In this document: piece after piece, positions 46,042 through 56,100 of the stretch
Position numbering within the stretch: position 1 is the first letter of the stretch
How the letters are laid out: each line of letters opens with the position of its first letter
DNA from: Bidens hawaiensis
Lineage: Eukaryota > Streptophyta > Magnoliopsida > Asterales > Asteraceae
Assembly: GCA_021521415.1 (NCBI GenBank)
Contig: JAIQDT010000233.1
Span: 2,294,001-2,358,000 of the forward strand
DNA length: 64,000 nucleotides
Reading direction: 5' to 3'
Position numbers and translations under genes: made by a program
Notes under the pieces: generated by a model
What the model was told of the DNA's origin: nothing
The model's database searches: none
The model's input: only the letters and a program-made list of their open reading frames with translations

Positions 46042-46184
46042 CTATAAATACAGAGTGTTGTCGATGTCGGCGGCTGTAAACGTCGCATCATGAACATCGA
46101 CGTGGTCGTCGACCCTCCGTCTAACGCTTGATCCCTGACCATCGTCGTCCACGTCGTCACCCCGTCCGCGTCTAACGCCCGACG
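46042..46184 (-). pseudogene. ORF fragment downstream of the copia insertion site
   Basis: It continues, in frame across the CGACG target duplication, the minus-strand frame of 54650-54851. It encodes GVRRGRGDDVDDDGQGSSV and RRRVDDHVDVHD and ends at a stop at 46042-46044. It is the C-terminal end of the protein described at 54645-55330, separated from it by 8.5 kb of element E. Confidence 0.7.
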
Positions 46185-47109
46185 TGTTGGAATATCGTAT
46201 GCCCGAGACACATAATTAAGTTAATGTGGCTAGTTATGTTTGATCCAAGTCGGGTCATACCCAATAACGAGTTAGACACACACCAATTATGTATTTGTTA
46301 AGATAAGATCTATAAGACAAATACAGAACACGACACTTTCAGAAAAATGGGTTTCTGAATAATTACTTGAAAGTATTAAATAATTAATTGGTTAATTTAT
46401 TTATTTAAATAATTATTATTGGAATGATTATTTAACTATGTATTCTTTTATAAAATGGTTTATAAAAGATGGGGTGTTTATATATTTTATAAAGTATAGA
46501 ATATATAAAATAAATAAAAAAAAAAAAAAAAAATAATAATAATAATGTTGGGGCCGATTTTGGGTGGGCCCCACACCCCACCAACTTGGTCATATTGTCA
46601 ACATGCAAAAAGAGATTGAGTGTGGACTTGTATATAACTAAATCTTATGTATGCATGTGAAAAAAAAAGTTCTTACAACTTTCAAGTAACCATTTTGAAA
46701 AACAACACCCATTCTCTCTTTCTCTCTAGCTCACGGCCAAAGGAGAAAGATTTCGGGTCTCGGGTTTTTCGTGTTCAAGCTCCCTAGCATAGCTCGGTGC
46801 GTGTTGGAGGCTCGGGGTATATTCCGTTTGAGGGTTTTTCTTTGAAAATCTAGCATTCACATCATCATCTTCTTCAACATCCACTAAACTCTTAAAGGGT
46901 TAAGATTGTAAGTGTTTATATGCTTTGATAGTTTAGTTGTTCCCGTATCATTTGATCCTAGCTTCGGGTTTCTAGTAAATAGATTATTGGTAATCTTGAA
47001 ATGAATAAACTAGGTTGTTCATATGTTTAGTTTGTCTATCACGTTTCCGCATATATTATAACTAGTTAATCGGTTAACTAAGTTTGTTAAATCCTATAGA
47101 AACCCAACA
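46185..47109 (+). repeat. Element E 5' LTR, 925 bp
   Basis: It starts TGTTGGAATATCG and ends CCCAACA. A TATA-like TATATAAC lies at about 46629-46637 in front of a CT-rich leader (TTCTCTCTTTCTCTCTAG). It contains an 18-bp A run near 46517. Confidence 0.95.
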
Positions 47110-47111
47110 AA

Positions 47112-47125
47112 TGGCATCAAGAGCC
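47112..47125 (+). other. Element E primer-binding site
   Basis: TGGCATCAAGAGCC, two bases inside the LTR, is a variant of the initiator-Met-type site TGGTATCAGAGCC. Confidence 0.7.
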
Positions 47126-47253
47126 GGGATACGGGAAACTAAGCTACGGGTTCTCGGTTTTTTATTTTCCCCTTGAAAGATTTATACAAAAATTAACATG
47201 CATGATATTTTTGTATTTAATCTTGTTATTGTTTTTGGCTTAGTTCAAAATTC

Positions 47254-47284
<31 letters not shown>

Positions 47285-48897
47285 GAGCAAATGGGCCGAA
47301 GCCCAATTCGGGTGAATTTGGGCCGAAGCCCACTTGAAAAAGGGTTATTGGGCTAACCGGTTTTATAAAAATTTTTGGGCCGAGCCCATAAGGATTTTGG
47401 GCCGAGCCCATGGGTTTTTATATTGGGCCGGGCCCATAAGTTTTGTTTGGGCCGAGCCCATGCAGTTTTGATTGGGCCGAAGCCCATAATCTTGGTATTG
47501 GGTCAAGCCCAAATGGGTTGGGCTAGGCCCGATAAAGGCAAGGGGTTTTGGAACGGGTTCCTATGACATAACGGGTTATGTTTGCTAATACTAGACCGAG
47601 CCGTAGACCAATGTGGATGTTTGTTTGTGGTTGATGTTGTGATTGTAGTTAATTATTCAAGTTTCGGTTTGTAATAATTAATTATGGGCAATTTTGTAAT
47701 TTTGTAATTATTTATTCATATGGGTATGTAATAAATAGGTTATTTGTAATTTCTTTTTTTTATAGAAAAAATGTATTAGGACATTTGATTTTGTAAAATT
47801 AAAGAAGATTGCAAAATTGGAAGTTTGGGCCTAATTGGGCCGGGTATGGTGATAATGGGTTTCACAAGCCCATTAAGGGATTCAAGCCCAAAAGGACCTA
47901 AGCCCACCAATTGAGCCCAAGTGGAAGCTTATGGAAGCTAAGGCCCAAGTTCAAGCCCAATGGATCACAACAAGGTTGAAGAAGATGCTCGAAGCATTTG
48001 GATGCGGGATCGAGTGGGAGCTACAACATCCATGTGTCATGTGTCCCTTAGGATCGGACCTAAGACACACACTTGTTTCGGCTAACAAGTGTGGTCTAAC
48101 TTAGTGGCTCGTGTCTAGTATAATTGTGTATGCTTGTTAATTGATTGTTTGATTGTGTGGTTGTTAGATATTAGGATATCAACTTCGTCACATAGAATTA
48201 ATTAACAAAGCATAAAACGGGTTCTAATAATTATCGGTAATTACGTGACACATAGTTTAATAAAATGGATTTATTAACTAGCCGTCTCACGCCCATAATA
48301 AAATGGCTTTATTATAAATTAGAATTTTGAAAATGGTTTCAAAATATCATGTTACTAAATGCATGTTAGAACATGATTTAAAGTTTTACAACTAGAATTA
48401 TTAAAACTAAAAATCCCTTTTTTTTAAATTTAAGGATAATAAGTTAAACACCATCCTTTTGTATAACACTTAACATATTAATAAGCTCTTAGTGGGAAAA
48501 AGGTCACCTAACCGCATAGAGTAAATTAACATGTTGAGGTAATATTGGCATAAAATGGGAAAAAGGTCACCTAACCGTTTGTATGTTAATATTACAAGTT
48601 GATACAAGTAGGACGACTTAAATTAGAACCATGTGAAGAGGGTCACCCAAGCATGGGGTCTAATAGGTGTTGATGGGATAAACATGCCAACACGAAATAT
48701 GATTTCGAACCGGTCCCATAAATTCTAGAAGTTGCAAAAGGGTTTGAAATTGTTATGAATAACTACCTTGATAAACCGACAATGGGAAAAAGGTCACCTA
48801 ACCGGAGTCGGGTTTATCGTTGGATTCTAGATTTTAATTATTAATTATATTTGCATATATAAAAAGGGTATTAATAATTAAAAGGTAAAACACTAAA
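47126..48897 (+). other. Element E leader with hairpin and direct-repeat motifs
   Basis: This 1.77-kb untranslated leader holds three repetitive features. A run of 29 A lies at 47254-47282. A cluster of the inverted motif GGGCCGAGCCC or GGGCCGAAGCCC has seven clear and two degenerate copies at 47288-47535; scattered GGGC/GCCC motifs recur at 47820-47965. The motif AAAAAGGTCACCTAACCG occurs at about 48497, 48560 and 48787, with a degenerate copy near 48636. No long reading frame is present. The leader would be part of the genomic RNA between PBS and gag. Confidence 0.85.
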
Positions 48898-51800
48898 ATG
48901 AACTTAATTAAAATTCTGCAGATGGCCGCACACGTCGACGACAACATAATCCCTAACGTCCAAAACGTATCTCTCCGATCTATTCTCGCTAAAGACCGTC
49001 TTAACCACAATAACTTTTCGGATTGGTTCCGAAATTTAAGGATTGTTCTAAAACAAGAAAAATTATATCATGTTTTGGAAACACCTATCCCCGAAGAACC
49101 GGAAGAGGGAACTGAGGTCGAATACATGAATTGGGTCAAACTCACGGAAGATTCCATTCAAGTATCATGCCTCATGTTGGCGACTATGGTTCCCGAAATC
49201 CAAAAGGATTTCGAAAACCATAATGCGTACGACATGATTACTCAACTTAAGGAAATGTTCCTTAAGCAATCGAGAGTGGAAAGGTTCGAAACGGTTCGAG
49301 CCTTGCATGCATGTAGAATGGATGATAATCAACCAGTTTCAACTTATGTACTTAAGATGAAAAGTTACATTGATCGCCTCGCCAAGCTCAATTGTCCCAT
49401 CTCAAAAGAGCTAGCAACGGATTTGATCCTTAACTCTTTGTCGAAAAGGTTCGACACTTTCGTGTTAAATTATAACATGAACGGGTGGGACAAAACCATT
49501 GGAGAACTTCACTCAATGCTTAAAACAGCCGAGGCGAGCATGGGCAAAAGGGTTTTACCCGTGTTTGCGATCAATGAAGGTAGATCCAAGAATCGATCTC
49601 AACCCAATCTTAAGGCTAAGGTAGCAAAAAGAAAGGGTCCCCCTATGCATCTTAAGGGTAAGGGCAAATCACCGGTTATGGCAAAGAAACAAAAGGTTAT
49701 GGAACCGAGGGGTCATAAGGATGATCCTTGTTTTGGTTGTGGGGAGACCGGACACTGGAAACGCAATTGCCCGGTCTACCTAAAAGAGCTAAAAGACAAG
49801 AGGAATGCGGCGCATACCTCGGGTAATGTCTTTATGATTAATGTTGAGCTAAATCTTATTTCTTCTAACACATGGGTATTGGATACTGGATGTGGAACTC
49901 ATATTTGCAATTGGTTGCAGGGGTTCAAAAAGAATGAAGACTTAAAGAAGGGCGAAGTGAATCTTTTCATGGGCAACGGTGCAAGAGTACACGTGGTCGC
50001 TAGAGGAGACTTCACTTTATCACTTCCAAGTGGTTTGGAAGTTGTTTTAAAAAATGTTTTGTATGCTCCTAGTTTGACTAGGAACATTATTTCTATGCAC
50101 CTTCTTAGACAATGTAACTTTGACTTTAAATTTGTAAGATCGGAAATGCATGTGTCATCTAATGGTATCTTTTATTTTAAAGCTGTACCAAACAACGGTA
50201 TTTATGAATTGGTTCATGATAATACCTCAAATAGCTCATTATATCAAACTTCTACTAAAAGACTCAAAAGGGGTTTGAGTGATTCCTACATTTGGCATTG
50301 TCGCCTTGGACACATAAACAAGAATCGTATAAATACTCTCCAAAAGAAAGGTCTTTTGAAAACAAACGAGTTAGGTTCGTTTGATGAGTGTGAATCTTGT
50401 ATTCAAGGCAAGATGACCAAAGAGCCTTTCAAAGGTACAAATGAAAGGGCTAAGGATTTGTTAGGTATCATACATACGGATGTATGCGGACCTTTCAAGC
50501 CAACTAGTAGGAATAGTGAAAGGTACTTCATTACCTTTACCGACGATTTTAGTCGATATGGGTATGTTTATCTAATGAAACACAAACATGAAGCCTTTGA
50601 AATGTTCAAAGAATTTCAAAATGAAGTGCAAAATCAGCTCAACCGAACAATCAAGGTACTCCGCTCCGATAGAGGAGGCGAATACCTAAGTGATACCTTT
50701 CAAAGTCATCTTAGAGATTGTGGAATTATTTCACAGCTCACTCCTCCTGGAACTCCTCAACATAACGGAGTATCCGAGAGGAGGAATCGAACACTGTTGG
50801 ACATGGTTCGATCAATGATGGCACGAAGCTCACTACCGCCATCATTTTGGGGATATGCGCTACTCACAGCGGCTCGTATTTTGAATATGGCCCCGACCAA
50901 AAAGGTGGATCGAATACCCTATGAAGTGTGGCATGGAAAGGTTCCATCCTTTTCATATTTAAGGGTATGGGGATGCATAGTTTATGTTAAACGTGACACC
51001 CCAAATAAGCTTGAGGCTCGATCCATCAGGTGTGTCTTCATAGGATACCCAAAGGATGATATAGGATATATATTCTATGATCCTAGTGAACAAAGAGTGT
51101 TTGTTTCACGCAAAGGATACTTCTTAGAAACTAGGTTCCTTATGGAAGGACCTAGTGAAAAGAGAGTGGAACTTGAAGAGGTTCAAGAATCACTGGATGA
51201 TACACAGTTGGTCGATACTAGCTTTCAACACGAGGATGTTGAAGATGATCAAATGGTTGATCATACACACGTTGCTCGCAGATCTAGTAGGGTTAGTCAA
51301 CCTCCCAAGAGATATGGATTTCTTGTGGATGATTGCTACTTGGTCGATTCGGATGAACCGATCTCCTACAAAGATGCTATGTCACAACCTGATTGTGACA
51401 AGTGGCTTGAAGCCATGAGCGCCGAGATGCAATCCATGCACGATAATCAAGTTTGGGAATTGGTTGATCGTCCACTTAACTCCAAACTGGTTGGATGTAA
51501 GTGGGTCTTCAAAAAGAAGACCGATATGCATGGAAATTTAGATACTTACAAAGCTCGACTTGTCGCAAAAGGTTTCACGCAAACTCAAGGGATTGATTAT
51601 GATGAAACCTTCTCGCCAGTCGCGATGCTTAAGTCGATCAGGATATTGTTTGCCATTGCAGCTCATTTTGATTATGAGATATGGCAAATGGATGTCAAGA
51701 CCGCTTTTCTAAATGGATACCTTGAGGAAGATGTCCATATGGTTCAGCCTGAAGGTTTTGTCGATCCATCTAATCCTGATAAAGTTTGTAAGTTAAAGAA

Positions 51801-52938
51801 ATCAATCTACGGGTTGAAACAAGCATCACGGATGTGGAATCATCGTTTTAATGAAGAAATCAAAGCGTTTGGTTTCGTCCAAAACGGTGATGAGGCGTGT
51901 GTGTATAAATGGGCTAGTGGGAGTATAATCATGTTCCTTATTTTGTATGTCGATGATATACTTTTATTTGGAAATGATATACCAAGTATGGAAAACGTTA
52001 AAGCGTGGTTAAGTAGTCGTTTCTCAATTAAGGATCTTGGAGAAGCGACATATATCTTGGGAATAAAGGTCTATAGGGATAGACAAAGGAAATTGATCGG
52101 ACTCAATCAAAGTGCGTACATTGATAAAATCCTAAAGAGGTTTAGGATGGAAAACTCTAAGAAAGGTTTGGTGCCTATTCCTAGAGGAACCGTATTAAGC
52201 TCATCCCAAAGTCCTAGCTCTAAGGAAGAGCAGGATAGGATGAAGCATGTTCCTTATGCTTCGGCAATAGGATCTATCATGTATGCAATGATGTGCACTA
52301 GACCGGATGTCTCGTATGCTTTAAGCATAACAAGTAGATACCAGCACAACCCAGGTGACAGTCATTGGATGGCTGTCAAGAATATATTAAAATACCTTAG
52401 AAGGACTAAGGATATGTTTTTAATATATGGGTCTGGTGAGGAGGAACTCGTCGTAAAGGGTTACGTGGATGCGAGTTTCCAAACTGACCGAGATGATTCT
52501 CGGTCACAGTCGGGATATGTTTTCATCTTAAATGGAGGCGCTGTCTCTTGGAAGAGTTCGAAGCAGGATGTTGTCGCGTTATCCACTACAGAATCTGAGT
52601 ACATCGCCGCTTCAATGGCAGCCCAAGAGGCTGCATGGATGAAAAAGTTCATCATGGATCTAGGGATTATCTCTTCCATTCAGGAGCCCCTAGAGATATT
52701 CTGTGACAATGAGGGTGCTATTGCACAGATCAAGGAACCTCGTGCTCATCAGAAAACGAGGCACATTGAGCGCAGATTCAACTACATAAGGGATGAAGTT
52801 GAAAAGAGAAAAATATGTATTCATAAAGTTCATACCGATCAAAATATTGCGGACCCACTCACGAAGCTCCTCGATAGGCCAAAGCATGAGGGTCATGTTT
52901 GTGCATTAGGACTTCGGTATTCTAGTGAGTGGATTTAA
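48898..52938 (+). CDS. Element E gag-pol polyprotein (Ty1/copia)
   Basis: This is a 1346-codon open frame. It starts at ATG 48898, with a second ATG at 48922 (MAAHVDDN), which resembles usual gag starts. In order: gag with FSDWFRNLRIVLKQEKLYHV (about 42-61); one CCHC knuckle CFGCGETGHWKRNC (about 278-291); protease WVLDTGCGTHIC (about 326); GAG-pre-integrase WHCRLGHINKNRI; integrase with HTDVCGPF, DDFSRYGYVYL and HNGVSERRNRTLL (about 520-630); reverse transcriptase with WQMDVKTAFLNGYL (about 928) and the catalytic YVDD in LYVDDILLF (about 1015); RNase H with GYVDASFQTD, TTESEYIA and CDNEGAIA, ending near KTRHIERRFNYIRDEV. Integrase precedes RT, the copia order. No stop or frameshift was seen. 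Confidence 0.95.
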   Translation: MNLIKILQMAAHVDDNIIPNVQNVSLRSILAKDRLNHNNFSDWFRNLRIVLKQEKLYHVLETPIPEEPEEGTEVEYMNWVKLTEDSIQVSCLMLATMVPEIQKDFENHNAYDMITQLKEMFLKQSRVERFETVRALHACRMDDNQPVSTYVLKMKSYIDRLAKLNCPISKELATDLILNSLSKRFDTFVLNYNMNGWDKTIGELHSMLKTAEASMGKRVLPVFAINEGRSKNRSQPNLKAKVAKRKGPPMHLKGKGKSPVMAKKQKVMEPRGHKDDPCFGCGETGHWKRNCPVYLKELKDKRNAAHTSGNVFMINVELNLISSNTWVLDTGCGTHICNWLQGFKKNEDLKKGEVNLFMGNGARVHVVARGDFTLSLPSGLEVVLKNVLYAPSLTRNIISMHLLRQCNFDFKFVRSEMHVSSNGIFYFKAVPNNGIYELVHDNTSNSSLYQTSTKRLKRGLSDSYIWHCRLGHINKNRINTLQKKGLLKTNELGSFDECESCIQGKMTKEPFKGTNERAKDLLGIIHTDVCGPFKPTSRNSERYFITFTDDFSRYGYVYLMKHKHEAFEMFKEFQNEVQNQLNRTIKVLRSDRGGEYLSDTFQSHLRDCGIISQLTPPGTPQHNGVSERRNRTLLDMVRSMMARSSLPPSFWGYALLTAARILNMAPTKKVDRIPYEVWHGKVPSFSYLRVWGCIVYVKRDTPNKLEARSIRCVFIGYPKDDIGYIFYDPSEQRVFVSRKGYFLETRFLMEGPSEKRVELEEVQESLDDTQLVDTSFQHEDVEDDQMVDHTHVARRSSRVSQPPKRYGFLVDDCYLVDSDEPISYKDAMSQPDCDKWLEAMSAEMQSMHDNQVWELVDRPLNSKLVGCKWVFKKKTDMHGNLDTYKARLVAKGFTQTQGIDYDETFSPVAMLKSIRILFAIAAHFDYEIWQMDVKTAFLNGYLEEDVHMVQPEGFVDPSNPDKVCKLKKSIYGLKQASRMWNHRFNEEIKAFGFVQNGDEACVYKWASGSIIMFLILYVDDILLFGNDIPSMENVKAWLSSRFSIKDLGEATYILGIKVYRDRQRKLIGLNQSAYIDKILKRFRMENSKKGLVPIPRGTVLSSSQSPSSKEEQDRMKHVPYASAIGSIMYAMMCTRPDVSYALSITSRYQHNPGDSHWMAVKNILKYLRRTKDMFLIYGSGEEELVVKGYVDASFQTDRDDSRSQSGYVFILNGGAVSWKSSKQDVVALSTTESEYIAASMAAQEAAWMKKFIMDLGIISSIQEPLEIFCDNEGAIAQIKEPRAHQKTRHIERRFNYIRDEVEKRKICIHKVHTDQNIADPLTKLLDRPKHEGHVCALGLRYSSEWI

Positions 52939-53718
52939 ATCCGTGTTTAGTGTTTGTATAAGAACGAATGTAATGGGTATCTCATGAAATTAATTAAGTT
53001 TTAATTATTAAATGAGTTATGTTCTAATTTTGCATGTTTAATCCATGAATGACTTATGTTATTCTAAACGTCCGTAGTCGATCATGCTTGTGGGAACAAG
53101 TATGAAGGTAAGACTATTATGAACCCGGATTGGTTGATATTCATGTGATGAATATAAGGCATAGGTTTGCCACCAAGGTTCATAGATATTTGTGGGATAC
53201 AAATATTGGACATGATCCGCTCTCAAGGATCACTGCATGGAGTTAGTGCAACTGATCATAAGTAATCCTTGAGTAAAGGCGAGTATCATTGTGTCCTTTG
53301 ACCTGAGATGCATATTGGATCTGGCTTTTCATCAAGTCTGATAACTTGACTCTCTTCTTTGTTTTTCGGTAACACGATGACATAAAAGAAAGAGCTCAGA
53401 TATCATACGAGATGTCAACAAGGATGTATGCAGTCAAGATGGAATTTGTTCCTCTTATGTGTTGAGAGTTTAGATGTCTAAGGCCTGTTAAGTTAAATCA
53501 ATGAGAGAATGATCAATCTGTGTCTCTCCGATTTGACAGGACATCTAGAAACAAAGGGATGTAGTGATAAGACTTACCTATATCATATCAAGTATGGACT
53601 TGAAGGGGATGATGTTATTGAATGGCACTTAGTCAAACATACTAGGGGTGGTGACCTGTTGTTAGGCGGTATTCACCATTAGCATTAACTTCCTATGAGT
53701 CTCGTGCAAGTGGGAGAT
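52939..53718 (+). other. Element E 3' untranslated region and polypurine tract
   Basis: 780 bp between the pol stop and the 3' LTR code for nothing recognisable. It ends in CAAGTGGGAGAT (53707-53718), the typical copia polypurine tract directly before TGTTGG. The length is more than such elements need and could hold lost coding or regulatory sequence. Confidence 0.8.
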
Positions 53719-54644
53719 TGTTGGAATATCGTATGCCCGAGACACATAATTAAGTTAATGTGGCTAGTTATGTTTGATCCAAGTCGGGTCATACCCAATA
53801 ACGAGTTAGACACACACCAATTATGTATTTGTTAAGATAAGATCTATAAGACAAATACAGAACACGACACTTTCAGAAAAATGGGTTTCTGAATAATTAC
53901 TTGAAAGTATTAAATAATTAATTGGTTAATTTATTTATTTAAATAATTATTATTGGAATGATTATTTAACTATGTATTCTTTTATAAAATGGTTTATAAA
54001 AGATGGGGTGTTTATATATTTTATAAAGTATAGAATATATAAAATAAATAAAAAAAAAAAAAAAAAAATAATAATAATAATGTTGGGGCCGATTTTGGGT
54101 GGGCCCCACACCCCACCAACTTGGTCATATTGTCAACATGCAAAAAGAGATTGAGTGTGGACTTGTATATAACTAAATCTTATGTATGCATGTGAAAAAA
54201 AAAGTTCTTACAACTTTCAAGTAACCATTTTGAAAAACAACACCCATTCTCTCTTTCTCTCTAGCTCACGGCCAAAGGAGAAAGATTTCGGGTCTCGGGT
54301 TTTTCGTGTTCAAGCTCCCTAGCATAGCTCGGTGCGTGTTGGAGGCTCGGGGTATATTCCGTTTGAGGGTTTTTCTTTGAAAATCTAGCATTCACATCAT
54401 CATCTTCTTCAACATCCACTAAACTCTTAAAGGGTTAAGATTGTAAGTGTTTATATGCTTTGATAGTTTAGTTGTTCCCGTATCATTTGATCCTAGCTTC
54501 GGGTTTCTAGTAAATAGATTATTGGTAATCTTGAAATGAATAAACTAGGTTGTTCATATGTTTAGTTTGTCTATCACGTTTCCGCATATATTATAACTAG
54601 TTAATCGGTTAACTAAGTTTGTTAAATCCTATAGAAACCCAACA
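53719..54644 (+). repeat. Element E 3' LTR, 926 bp
   Basis: It matches the 5' LTR apart from one extra A in the poly-A run near 54050-54068. It ends CCCAACA before the CGACG duplication. Confidence 0.95.
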
Positions 54645-55330
54645 CGACGTGCTCGCCTCGTGGTCAAAAGTAGGTGGAGGCGGTACCCCACGCTGAGCGG
54701 GGCCGAGGTAACTGACGATCCCGTCAATCTGACGCTGCATCTCCAGCTGCACCCGCTGCATCTCCAGCATCCCTCGCTCTATGAGTTGTAACCTGGCGTC
54801 AGTGCCGGTATCCAAACGCACTGCGATAAGTACGACGGACGTGCTGTGGCGCTGGCTAATATCAAAACAATAACTAATTAATAAAATAGATGAATTAAAA
54901 ATAAAAATTAAACGATAATATAAATACGTACCTCATGTGCGTCAACATCAGCATCAGCATCCGCGTCACCACCTGAGTCCTCCTCCTCGTCGACAGGCTG
55001 GTCAACAACCTGGAACTCCGCCGCTGCTATCGGGGCAGGCTCGACTAAAGGCACCGGGACGTAAGCAGCGCGTGCCTACTGGCCGGACACGAGTCGGTCT
55101 ACCGGCTTACCATCAGATCCTCGAAACGACTTCACGATATGCATGCTCGTACAGCGGGGGCGATTCAGCGGGCACGGGCCGATCGCTGGGATACGTAAAT
55201 CAGCTAGCTGATCTGCGTAGCCCAACGAAATCGCAAGCTGGGTGACGTACGGACCACCCAACAATTTTGCACGCCACTATCGGTGGTAGTAACCGACAAA
55301 ATAATCTGCAAAACCTCGTGCGAGGTTGCA
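54645..55330 (-). pseudogene. Retroelement ORF (ATHILA ORF1-like), split by element E
   Basis: The minus strand encodes ARGFADYFVGYY, a stop, then LLGGPYVTQLAISLGYADQL, RIPAIGPCPLNRPRC and MHIVKSFRGSDGKPV, a stop at 55076-55078, and an acidic stretch (VDEEEDSGGDADADADVD). A GT-AG intron (54852-54931) precedes RLDTGTDARLQLIERG and MLEMQRVQLEMQRQIDG, a coiled-coil-like segment. The pattern GGPYVT..A.SLG resembles the C-terminal region of ATHILA-type ORF1 proteins common in this plant family; the assignment is from memory. The frame continues at 46184-46042 beyond element E. Two stops suggest it was already dead. Confidence 0.5.
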
Positions 55331-55680
55331 GTGCGTGTGGGTCAGCAGACACCGCAAAAAAAAAAACAGATCACGGAGATGACGATGAAGTTGATGGTGT
55401 TGAGGAATGCGACGGTGGTGGTGAAGAACGGGGACGGCGGTGGTGATGGTGTTACGGGACGGCGGTGGTGGAGACGTTACGGGAATGCGGTGGTGGTGCG
55501 TTACGGGAAGGTGGTGATGGTGTTACGGGACGGACGGCGGTGGTGGTGATGTTACCGGCGGTGGTGGTGACGTTACCGGCGGTGATGGTGACCTTACCGG
55601 ACGGAGGTGGGTACGGAGGTGATGGTGTTTGTGATGGGTTTGTTTTTTGTGAGATGGGAGGCATATGAGGAAACGTGTGG
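55331..55680. repeat. GGTGGT/GTTACGGGACGG minisatellite
   Basis: Imperfect repeats of GGTGGTGGTGATG, GTTACGGGA and ACGTTACCGGCGG fill this stretch. Open frames on both strands here are low-complexity and are not genes. Confidence 0.7.
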
Positions 55681-55693
55681 TGAAAAAGGCTCT

Positions 55694-55727
55694 TATAGGC
55701 CGCGTATAGAACTATACGCGGCCTATA
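55694..55727. repeat. Perfect 16-bp inverted repeat (hairpin 2 of 5)
   Basis: TATAGGCCGCGTATAG, two bases (AA), then CTATACGCGGCCTATA. The arms pair at all 16 positions. It shares its TAGGCCGC core with the inverted repeats at 45711 and 57463-57650. Confidence 0.9.
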
Positions 55728-55774
55728 GATCTTCGTTTGACCCTCCATTTTGGTAAAAGGGGGCTGCATATTCA

Positions 55775-56025
55775 ATATTTATTATTATTGTTATTATGTA
55801 GTATTATTGTTATTCATTTTTATTGTTATTATCGGTTATTATTATTATTATTATTATTATTATTGTTATTTAATATTATTATTATCATATGTTATTTAAT
55901 TTATTGTTATTAATTTTTATTGTTACTATCGTTTATTATTATTATTATTATTATTGTTGTTGTTGTTGTTGTTGTTCTTCTTCTTCTTCTTTAATATTAT
56001 TATTATTATTATTATTATCATACAA
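55775..56025. repeat. TTA/TTG/TTC trinucleotide microsatellites
   Basis: Long runs of ATT, then GTT, then CTT triplets (the last near 55940-55992). They encode only homopolymeric frames and lie just downstream of the OTU-like gene's stop on its strand. Confidence 0.9.
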
Positions 56026-56100
56026 ACAAACACCCACTCGTTTTACAACTTTTTACATAAATACGTTTAACGATATTCCAACTTTTTATATAGAATTATG

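Larger units (their letters stand above)
46185..54644 (+). mobile_element. Element E: complete Ty1/copia retrotransposon
   Basis: This is an 8460-bp element with an exact CGACG target duplication (46180-46184 and 54645-54649). The LTRs are 46185-47109 (925 bp) and 53719-54644 (926 bp). The only difference I see is one A in a poly-A run (18 versus 19). It has a PBS (47112-47125), a 1.77-kb leader, one gag-pol frame (48898-52938), a 0.78-kb 3' untranslated segment and a polypurine tract (53707-53718). Near-identical LTRs and an intact frame mark a recent, possibly active insertion. Confidence 0.95.

Noticed and set aside
55283..55775. Several Val/Gly-rich or Pro/Thr-rich frames
   Set aside because: They are low-complexity translations of a GGTGGT/GTTACGG minisatellite.
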